Source: Candidatus Liptonbacteria bacterium (GTDB taxonomy: Bacteria > Patescibacteriota > Minisyncoccia > UBA6257 > 2-01-FULL-56-20). Taken from it: a stretch of 6,030 nt of DNA. The position numbers and the translations under genes were made by a program. Shown piece after piece: positions 1 through 4,338 of this stretch (position 1 is the first letter of the stretch; every line of letters begins with the position of its first letter). Under the pieces are notes generated by a model. It worked only from the letters and a program-made list of their open reading frames with translations. It ran no database searches and had not been told where the DNA came from. The stretch lies in contig JACRFR010000047.1 in the NCBI GenBank assembly GCA_016212635.1, forward strand, positions 1-6,030, in the 5' to 3' direction.

Positions 1-14
1 GGGCGGAAACAAGT

Positions 15-78
15 GAAGGATCTCGCGCGCGTTAAAAACCCAACAAAAGCGAGATGCTTCGCGTTGCTCAGCATGACA
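15..78. repeat. Palindromic intergenic repeat (inverted pair)
   Basis: Bases 15-26 (GAAGGATCTCGC) and 49-60 (GCGAGATGCTTC) are inverted repeats matching at 11 of 12 positions, separated by an A-rich 22-base loop. A second short inverted pair, ATGCT (53-57) and AGCAT (70-74), runs into a CAGCATGAC end. The 'CTTCGC...GCTCAGcATGAC' wording is typical of dispersed intergenic repeats in many bacterial genomes. No second copy lies in this window, so repeat status is inferred from its form. It sits downstream of the ArsR gene, but neither strand shows a GC stem followed by a T-run as a terminator would. Confidence 0.5.
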
Positions 79-132
79 AATTAGTTGAAAAGGGAGTTCG
101 GCAACGGTCCCATAAGGGAAAATACGCGAAGA

Positions 133-393
133 TCAGAGAAGCGAGAGGGTGTGACGCACGGCCGGTTTTTGTTTGGCCGCCAGATAATAAAACATCTGCA
201 AGCTGCGCTGTTCTCGCTCCAGAATGTCGAGGGAGGCCAATATTTGGAGGTGCTTGGAGGTGGACCGGAATGACAGTTCGATCTCTTCGGAAATAGCCGC
301 CACGCTCGCTTCTTTCTTTTTCTGCAGATACTTAAGGATTGCCAAGCGTCGACGGTTGGCCAGGGCCTTGAGGCATTTCTCGAGCTCTCTCAT
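133..393 (-). CDS. ArsR-family winged-helix transcriptional regulator
   Basis: An 86-residue DNA-binding regulator, near the short end of the ArsR/SmtB family. Residues 8-24 (LKALANRRRLAILKYLQ) are the classic ArsR opening helix. Residues 30-40 form the first HTH helix, and 41-52 (SFRSTSKHLQIL) the recognition helix with the hallmark S-x-x-S-K-H-L pattern. Residues 56-71 form the beta-wing (DILEREQRSLQMFYYL). The metal-binding ELCVCD motif of ArsR/SmtB sensors is absent and Cys7 is the only cysteine, so metal sensing through cysteine pairs is unlikely; the inducer is unknown. The ATG at 393 places the family core right at the N-terminus. No Shine-Dalgarno is visible. The gene has its own promoter, overlapped by a perfect palindrome (419-444), which suggests negative autoregulation. 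No partner gene is adjacent; the nearest upstream gene is a membrane protein beyond a 288-base repeat-filled gap. Confidence 0.9.
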   Translation of the reverse strand: MRELEKCLKALANRRRLAILKYLQKKKEASVAAISEEIELSFRSTSKHLQILASLDILEREQRSLQMFYYLAAKQKPAVRHTLSLL

Positions 394-407
394 CGGTTAT
401 GATATAC

Positions 408-436
408 AGTATACACTATTCGCTTATTCGTACGAA
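408..436 (-). promoter_or_regulatory. Putative promoter of the ArsR-family gene
   Basis: On the minus strand a TATACT hexamer (408-413, five of six to the -10 consensus) lies 17 bases from TTCGTA (431-436, three of six to the -35 consensus). Transcription would begin near 401, only about 8 bases before the ATG at 393, giving an almost leaderless message. The weak -35 lies wholly inside the adjacent palindrome. The promoter is inferred from sequence form only. Confidence 0.45.
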
Positions 437-444
437 TAAGCGAA
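419..444. promoter_or_regulatory. 26-bp perfect palindrome, probable ArsR-type operator
   Basis: Each 13-base arm (TTCGCTTATTCGT on the left) is the exact reverse complement of the other, with no loop. It begins 26 bases upstream of the ArsR-family start codon and covers the proposed -35 and much of the spacer. ArsR/SmtB regulators are known to bind 12-2-12 type inverted repeats overlapping their own promoters, often with TTATTC-like or GAATAA-like half sites, and both are present here. Binding by the neighbouring regulator would occlude RNA polymerase. A loop-free palindrome of this kind is a poorer fit to a transcription terminator, and no T-run follows on either strand. Confidence 0.6.
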
Positions 445-525
445 GATGATGGAGGAGAGGGGGGCAAGAGGGCAAGGAAAGGGGCGGAGGGATGGGGGGA
501 GCGGATTCATTAAACTACCCACGAT

Positions 526-674
526 GGGCTGTGAATTACGAAATGGCTGATTTCCACCCTCGGTGTCATTCCCGCGGAAGCGGGAATCCAGGATTTCTGG
601 GTCTGGATTCCGGATACGGCCTACTGGCCATTCCGGAATGACAGATAAATACGCAATTTCGTAATTCACAGCCC
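526..674. mobile_element. MITE-like element with 19-bp terminal inverted repeats
   Basis: Bases 526-544 (GGGCTGTGAATTACGAAAT) are the exact reverse complement of 656-674, bounding a 149-bp element with no plausible gene. GAT precedes the left end (523-525) and follows the right end (675-677), a possible 3-bp target duplication. Inside is a second symmetrical unit: arms TGTCATTCC (564-572) and GGAATGACA (635-643), an ATTCCCGC/GCGGGAAT stem with a GGAA loop (568-587), and a GGCC-TACT-GGCC stem (618-629). The ATTCCC-N8-GGGAAT core resembles the neisserial dRS3 repeat in form. A transposase acting in trans would be needed; none is present here. The right end stops seven bases from the stop codon of the 87-residue gene. 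Confidence 0.65.
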
Positions 675-681
675 GATGGGT

Positions 682-945
682 TTACTTCCTGGAAAAATTC
701 CAAAGCGCCGCCAGCACCCAACCCATAACGTAACCGCAGACAAATGTGAAAACGACCAAACTCAAGGCGGTGATAAGGCTAAAGGGGGCCATGGTGTACG
801 GAAAAGACAGGAAATGCAGCGACAGTACCCAGTCCAGGAGCGGCTTGGCCCAGCCCAGCACAACCAGAACAACCCAGCCAAGATGCATTAAGCCCACCAG
901 GAGACCCAGCGTTAACCCGACAGAGTTTTTGTAAAGGGGTTGCAT
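682..945 (-). CDS. Small conserved-type membrane protein, function unknown
   Basis: An 87-residue hydrophobic protein with no charged catalytic pattern. Residues 9-32 form one membrane helix (GLTLGLLVGLMHLGWVVLVVLGWA) and 54-82 form one long or two close helices (PFSLITALSLVVFTFVCGYVMGWVLAALW). Between them is an aromatic stretch, LHFLSFPYTM (43-52). Small-xxx-small packing motifs occur (GLLVGL, GYVMGW), and the C-terminus WNFSRK is positively charged and so probably cytoplasmic. The pattern G-x-x-H-x-x-W, then a D-x-x-x-x-L-H-F stretch, is one I recall from unnamed small membrane proteins of candidate-phyla genomes; that is memory, not a search. The ATG at 943-945 starts just before the first helix and has no Shine-Dalgarno. 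The TAA stop directly abuts the TIR element downstream, and a composite repeat lies upstream. Confidence 0.7.
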   Translation of the reverse strand: MQPLYKNSVGLTLGLLVGLMHLGWVVLVVLGWAKPLLDWVLSLHFLSFPYTMAPFSLITALSLVVFTFVCGYVMGWVLAALWNFSRK

Positions 946-1282
946 ATTTTTTTATTAGGACTCACGCGCTTGAACAACATTGCCAACTTTTTTATCATCC
1001 CCGCGGCCGGCCTTCGCATTAAGCTCCCGCCGCCGCTGAAGCTTTGGCGGACAAGTCAGCGGAGTAAGCAAGGCGGGAATCCAGGTTAATCCAGAGAATG
1101 CTGGGCCTAGATTCCCTGCCGGCCGTCAGGCGGGCGGATATGGCCTGCCTGCCCCGTGAGCGCGAAGCGACTTTACGGGGCTGGCCATTCCGGGATGACA
1201 GACGGCGCGTAAGTTCTATTTATGATTTTTAATCCCCTTCGACCCAGGGAACTTAGATCTATTAGGCTTAGTATATCAAAAC
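946..1282. other. Gene-free spacer, mostly nested repeat
   Basis: These 337 bases separate the 87-residue membrane gene from the nuclease-like gene. Bases 994-1201 are a composite palindromic repeat, described separately. The remainder (1202-1282) is AT-rich and shows nothing I can name. The minus strand has TTGGCA at 978-983, a reasonable -35, but no -10 at normal spacing before the gene ending at 682, so no promoter is annotated. Confidence 0.6.
994..1201. repeat. Second copy of the 565-644 core repeat, with three insertions
   Basis: Read left to right, this segment carries the same blocks as 565-644 in the same order. ATCATCCCCGCGG (994-1006) matches GTCATTCCCGCGG at 11 of 13 positions. 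GCGGGAATCCAGG (1073-1085) is identical. CTGGGCCTAGATTCC (1101-1115) matches with two differences. GGATATGGCCT (1136-1146) has one difference and CTGGCCATTCCGGGATGACAG (1181-1201) one difference. The blocks are separated by insertions of about 64, 20 and 34 bases, each GC-rich and partly self-complementary. There are no outer 19-bp terminal repeats like those of the first copy, and no reading frame of interest. Confidence 0.7.
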
Positions 1283-2095
1283 CTATCTGCAAAATAACGG
1301 CGCGCGGCAGGAAATAACCTCTCCGCTCCTCTCCTTAGAAAAGGAGAGTTTGGGTGGGACCGCGGGCTGGCCGCCGAGTTCTCGGATCGCTCGGCGCACC
1401 CTCTGCACACAACCCGGCGGATTGGAAATGATTTCCGGCTCCGATAGACGAATCATGGTCCAGCCGAACCGTTTCAAAACCGCATCTTTTCTGCGATCCC
1501 TGGCTCTCTGCCGCAAACCGGAGTGCGCTTTGGTATTATCACATTCCACTGCCAGTGTGCCGTGCCGGCAGAGCACCGCAAAATCGAGACGGTAGCGCCT
1601 GCCGGAAAGCACCAGGGGATACTGCGGGATCGTTTGAATTCTTGCGTGTTGAAACTCCGTGTTCATGATTTGTTCCGTAGGCGGGATATCGTACACCTGC
1701 AAGATATCTCTGGCGTTCAATAAGCGAGCCAGGGTGGTGAATCCGAATGACACCCGCCGCGGCGACAAGTTCCGGATCGGTTTCTGGAGCCGCCGGATCC
1801 GGCCAACTCGAATTCGGTAGTAGCGCTCTCGGGCCCGGGGATGATCCAGTTCCTGGGGCAGTAATTTTATGCGCAGTGAGTCTTGGCGCGTCAAAACTCG
1901 CGCGTAGTAGCGAATGCAACTCCCCCGCTTTCCGAAAATAGCCGGCTGGTAAAATGCCAGGTATTGGAACTTCCGAGTGGGCGCGTGTTTAATCGGGATC
2001 CGGTACCAGTTTTCTCGAAGCAGAATGGCCAGGTCGCGCCGACTGCGGAGCACGGCCACAAGAACTACCGCGTTTTGGGATTTTTTGGAGGGCAT
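1283..2095 (-). CDS. Two-domain protein with C-terminal Vsr/DUF559-like nuclease domain
   Basis: A 270-residue protein. Residues 160-240 match the Vsr/DUF559 branch of the PD-(D/E)XK fold. LDFAVLCRHGTLAVECD supplies candidate acidic residues D171, E184 and D186, followed by KAHSG (189-193), RDRRKDAVLKRFGW (199-212) and IRLSEPEI (215-222). The family normally cleaves or nicks DNA; cleavage here is inferred from the residues. The N-terminal part (8-140) is a separate domain with WYRIP (30-34), YLAFYQPAIFG (45-55), IRYYARV (61-67) and LLPQELDHPRARERYY (78-93), which I associate with unnamed nuclease-linked proteins but cannot name. The basic composition suits nucleic-acid binding. The ATG at 2095 has a weak AAGG five bases upstream. 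The last 25-30 residues lie beyond the fold and run through a hairpin repeat. It could act in repair, defence or mobile-element biology; no methylase or partner gene is adjacent. Confidence 0.75.
   Translation of the reverse strand: MPSKKSQNAVVLVAVLRSRRDLAILLRENWYRIPIKHAPTRKFQYLAFYQPAIFGKRGSCIRYYARVLTRQDSLRIKLLPQELDHPRARERYYRIRVGRIRRLQKPIRNLSPRRVSFGFTTLARLLNARDILQVYDIPPTEQIMNTEFQHARIQTIPQYPLVLSGRRYRLDFAVLCRHGTLAVECDNTKAHSGLRQRARDRRKDAVLKRFGWTMIRLSEPEIISNPPGCVQRVRRAIRELGGQPAVPPKLSFSKERSGEVISCRAPLFCR
1326..1348. repeat. Hairpin repeat inside the 3' end of the nuclease-like gene
   Basis: CTCTCCTT (1329-1336) and AAGGAGAG (1341-1348) form a perfect 8-bp stem with an AGAA loop. It resembles the two intergenic copies at 2114-2145 and 2440-2471: pyrimidine arm ending in CTT, short purine loop, purine arm beginning AAG. 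It is diverged from them and much shorter in its C-runs. Read on the minus strand it encodes the LSFSKER stretch near the C-terminus of the 270-residue protein. Confidence 0.5.
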
Positions 2096-2113
2096 AAAAG
2101 CCTTGAATCCTTA

Positions 2114-2145
2114 CCCCCTCTCACTCCCCCTTGGAAAGGGGGAGG
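2114..2145. repeat. 32-base C/G-rich hairpin repeat, copy A
   Basis: Identical over 32 bases to 2440-2471. CTCCCCCTT (2124-2132) and AAGGGGGAG (2136-2144) make a perfect 9-bp stem with a GGA loop. The flanking TCAC (2122-2125 region) and GGTGA (2146-2150) can extend the pairing past a bulge. It occupies the gap between the 84-residue gene and the nuclease-like gene. With no T-run after the stem it is not a standard intrinsic terminator, though as RNA it could act as a processing or stability hairpin between the two genes. Confidence 0.75.
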
Positions 2146-2154
2146 GGTGATAGG

Positions 2155-2409
2155 CTAAGTACTCTCTTTCCGGCCCCACCACTTTTTGAGGATAGGCAGG
2201 GACAGGGTAGACAGAACGTAGCCCGCCGCCGGCACAAAGGCTTTGAGCCAAGGGTAGGCGTCGCGGATCCAGACCAGCCAGACGCCGGCGACCAGATAGG
2301 TAACCAAGGCGATAAAGACACGCCGGGTCCAGGAAACTTCCCAGGCCTTATCCAACTCCACTCGCCGGTTCCTTTCTTGGATTTCTCGGATCTCTGATCC
2401 AATGTCCAT
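2155..2409 (-). CDS. Small two-helix membrane protein, function unknown
   Basis: An 84-residue protein. Residues 1-24 are a charged, probably helical or coiled-coil stretch (EIREIQERNRRVELDKAWE), followed by SWTRR at the membrane border. Membrane helix one spans about 31-48 (VFIALVTYLVAGVWLVWI) and helix two about 55-74 (LKAFVPAAGYVLSTLSLPIL), ending in a basic tail (KKWWGRKEST). By the positive-inside rule both termini are cytoplasmic, forming a hairpin in the membrane. The pattern N-R-R-V-E-x-D-K-A-W-E-x-S-W-T-R-R, then W, then a V-L-S-T-L-x-x-P-x-x-K-x-W ending, is one I recall as a recurrent unnamed small protein in candidate-phyla bacteria; this is memory only. The ATG at 2409 has no Shine-Dalgarno. 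Identical hairpin repeats lie on both sides. A TATAAC ten bases before the ATG is a possible but weak -10. Confidence 0.75.
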   Translation of the reverse strand: MDIGSEIREIQERNRRVELDKAWEVSWTRRVFIALVTYLVAGVWLVWIRDAYPWLKAFVPAAGYVLSTLSLPILKKWWGRKEST

Positions 2410-2439
2410 GATGATTGGTTATATGTCGTTCGGCCAGAA

Positions 2440-2471
2440 CCCCCTCTCACTCCCCCTTGGAAAGGGGGAGG
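2440..2471. repeat. 32-base C/G-rich hairpin repeat, copy B
   Basis: Identical to 2114-2145. The 9-bp stem is 2450-2458 with 2462-2470, around a GGA loop. It lies in the 77-base gap between the glycosylase stop (2487) and the start of the 84-residue gene (2409), and so breaks what would otherwise be close gene packing. There is no T-run on the minus strand after the stem, so read-through into the next gene is expected. Confidence 0.75.
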
Positions 2472-2486
2472 ATCAGAGGTGAATAA

Positions 2487-3119
2487 TTAGAATAGCTTCC
2501 TTTGACTCCGCGGTGAAGGTGAAGCTGGCGGTGCAGCGCTCGGGGTGGCGGTACCCGCGGCGATGGCACGACACTTCTCGATAATTTTCGGCAGGCGCAA
2601 AAAGTCTTTGGTTAGGTCCTCCAGCACTTGGGTGGCCCGGAGCGCGGCGGCGGGGTGGTAGAGCGGCACCACGAACTGACCGCCGATCCGAAAAACTTGA
2701 CCGTGGTCGCGGGAAATTTTGGCTTCCGGCAAAAAGAAGTTCATGGCGAAGCGGCCCAGGGGCGCCACCAGGAGCGGGGCCAAGATGGCCAGTTGGCGCG
2801 TAAGGTAGGGTTGATAGGCGGAGATCTCCTCCGGCAAAGGATCGCGGTTTTCCGGCGGCCGGCGCTTGACAATGTTGGTGATATAAACCGCCTCGCGCCG
2901 CCAGCCGACCTGGACGATCAGCCGATCCAGGAGCTGCCCGGCGCGTCCGACGAAGGGCCGCCCCAGCTCATCTTCTTTCTGCCCCGGCGCCTCCCCCACG
3001 AACACCACGGTCGCGTCCGGATCGCCCTCGCCAAAGACCAAGTTGGCGGACCGTAAAGGCAAGGCGGAATCCGCCGCCAGTTTTTGGGCGAGGTCGTGCA
3101 GCGCTTCGGTTTTAGTCAT
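2487..3119 (-). CDS. Family-4-type uracil-DNA glycosylase lacking Fe-S ligands
   Basis: A 210-residue base-excision repair enzyme expected to remove uracil from DNA, the product of cytosine deamination or dUTP incorporation. Motif A is GEAPGQKEDELGRPFVG (42-58). The conserved middle is YITNIVKRRPPENRDPLPEEI (79-99), and the minor-groove loop motif is HPAAALR (155-161). Family-4 enzymes normally bind a 4Fe-4S cluster with four cysteines: two just before the VFGEG strand, one in NIVKC, one shortly after EEI. Here those positions read as Ala/Ser, Arg86 and Tyr102, and the only cysteine is 183. So the cluster should be absent. Residues 190-205 are a Pro/Ala/Ser linker ending in QRKLF, like a sliding-clamp-binding peptide. 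The ATG at 3119 lies three bases after the preceding stop, has no Shine-Dalgarno, and has TATAAT six bases upstream. Product assignment is firm; family placement (4 or a close sister) is less so. Confidence 0.93.
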   Translation of the reverse strand: MTKTEALHDLAQKLAADSALPLRSANLVFGEGDPDATVVFVGEAPGQKEDELGRPFVGRAGQLLDRLIVQVGWRREAVYITNIVKRRPPENRDPLPEEISAYQPYLTRQLAILAPLLVAPLGRFAMNFFLPEAKISRDHGQVFRIGGQFVVPLYHPAAALRATQVLEDLTKDFLRLPKIIEKCRAIAAGTATPSAAPPASPSPRSQRKLF

Positions 3120-3134
3120 GGCTTATATTATATC
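3120..3134 (-). promoter_or_regulatory. TATAAT box directly before the glycosylase start
   Basis: On the minus strand a perfect TATAAT is followed by ATAAGC and then the ATG at 3119, so transcription starting seven bases after the box would yield a leaderless glycosylase message. No convincing -35 lies 16-18 bases upstream. The hexamer overlaps the final Asp-Ile-Ile-stop codons of the glycosyltransferase, so it may arise by chance from AT-rich codons. Confidence 0.25.
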
Positions 3135-4325
3135 TAACTTTTTTGGCTTAGCGGTGGGCGCGGATCCAGCCCGTCGGCTGCGGGCGAGAATCTCCGCTAA
3201 GATCCCGGGGATCTCAAATACGGCGCGGTTACGGATGCGCTTCACGTTCCGGCGAAATTCCGCATAGGTTGCAGGCAGGATCATCTGCCGCACCGCCGGG
3301 CCGATGTGACGGAAATCTTGGAGGACTATGCCCCACTTATTTCGGCGAACCAGTTCCACGTTATAGCGCTCCTGGGGCAAGTTGTCCTGGCCCAATTTAA
3401 CGATCACCGGCAGGCCCATTTGAAAGGCCTCGCTTAAACTGCCAGGTCCGGGCTTGCCGATCATAAAATTCGCGGCCCGCATGAGCTGGGGCACCTCGGT
3501 GGTGAAACCCAAGACTGTTTTAGGGAACTGACTCGGCGCCGCGGTCAGCTTCTCCATCAACTCAGCGTTGTGGCCACAAACATAGATAAGCTGTATGGGT
3601 AGGTCCGCCTTCACCAATTCCGCATGGATCTGCAGCATGGCTTGCGAGCCGTAGCCGCCGAAAAACACCAATCCGGTTGTCCGCCGCGGCAGGAGGCCCA
3701 AGCGGCGTCGTAGCATGGCCGGGCTTGGCTGGATAGGCTGGTAGAACTTGGGTTGTATGATCATGCCCGAGACCGAATAGATCTGGTCGGGTGGAACGCC
3801 TACTGCGCGCGCTTGCTCCGAGAGCCGGGGCGTGCCCGCGATCACAAATTGATCCTGTTCTTCCAGCCAGAAGTGGGGCGGGAGGTCGGACATGTCGGTG
3901 GGAATCACCACAAAAGGCGCGCGAGGAGAAACCTTGCGCAAGGCGGAGCGCAGAGCCCAGTCTAGATTGGGCACTAAGGACACCACCAGGTCGGGCGTAT
4001 CCTGCCGCCAGAAGCGCACGAGGATTCGTTCGTGGATCGGTCGCTCCAGACGAAGCCCGGCCTGAAGCGCGCGCAAAAACCGTCCCGCCCCCCGGGTCCA
4101 ACCGCGACGCAGGAACAAGTTATAGGCGTCGCTCACACTGGAGCCGGTTAGGCGCTTTAAGGGGTCGGAGGAGCTCAAGACCTCACCCAAATTCACCAGC
4201 CGCAGTTGCCAGGGATACTGCTCGGCCTTGATCGCTGAACTTAAAGCATCCGCCGCCCGGCGATGTCCCCCGCCGGCGTCGAAATAGATCAGGTCGATCT
4301 TGGTTTTTCTGGAAAGTGACGTCAT
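3123..4325 (-). CDS. GT28/MGDG-synthase-like glycosyltransferase
   Basis: A 400-residue GT-B fold transferase, of the type that moves a sugar from a nucleotide sugar to diacylglycerol or another lipid at the cytoplasmic face of the membrane. The N-terminal acceptor-side domain opens with IDLIYFDAGGGHRRAADAL (10-28), the glycine-rich loop and following helix of MGDG synthases and relatives. FVVIPTDMSDLPPHFW (138-153) is the conserved inner segment. The C-terminal nucleotide-sugar domain has LVFFGGYGS (219-227), LGFTTEVPQLMRAANFMIGKPGPGS (272-296), with the diagnostic GKPGPGSLSEA, and PQERYNVELV (327-336) for the donor site. There is no signal or membrane helix, fitting a peripheral enzyme. I chose the ATG at 4325 because it sits nine residues before the first strand; a TTG at 4403 would overlap the ATPase gene and add 26 unconserved residues. 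Sugar and lipid specificity cannot be read from sequence. The gene starts 13 bases after the ATPase stop. Confidence 0.88.
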   Translation of the reverse strand: MTSLSRKTKIDLIYFDAGGGHRRAADALSSAIKAEQYPWQLRLVNLGEVLSSSDPLKRLTGSSVSDAYNLFLRRGWTRGAGRFLRALQAGLRLERPIHERILVRFWRQDTPDLVVSLVPNLDWALRSALRKVSPRAPFVVIPTDMSDLPPHFWLEEQDQFVIAGTPRLSEQARAVGVPPDQIYSVSGMIIQPKFYQPIQPSPAMLRRRLGLLPRRTTGLVFFGGYGSQAMLQIHAELVKADLPIQLIYVCGHNAELMEKLTAAPSQFPKTVLGFTTEVPQLMRAANFMIGKPGPGSLSEAFQMGLPVIVKLGQDNLPQERYNVELVRRNKWGIVLQDFRHIGPAVRQMILPATYAEFRRNVKRIRNRAVFEIPGILAEILARSRRAGSAPTAKPKKLDII

Positions 4326-4338
4326 TGGTTGGGAATGG

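Noticed and set aside
419..444. Palindrome as an intrinsic terminator
   Set aside because: It has no loop, a moderate AT content and no T-run on either side, and it lies upstream of a gene start.
424..669. Open frame of 81 codons on the minus strand
   Set aside because: It runs through the TIR element, the G-rich tract and the palindrome, and its peptide is translated repeat (for example ILDSRFRGND) with no domain.
2121..2450. Open frame of 109 codons on the minus strand over the 84-residue gene
   Set aside because: It begins and ends in the two hairpin repeats. The 84-residue frame has clear membrane helices and fits between the repeats.
2114..2471. CRISPR array
   Set aside because: There are only two copies, 326 bases apart, with a gene between them; no spacer-like regular spacing exists.
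3562..4101. Open frame of 179 codons on the minus strand inside the glycosyltransferase
   Set aside because: It is an out-of-frame shadow of a high-GC gene; the main frame carries all GT28 motifs.
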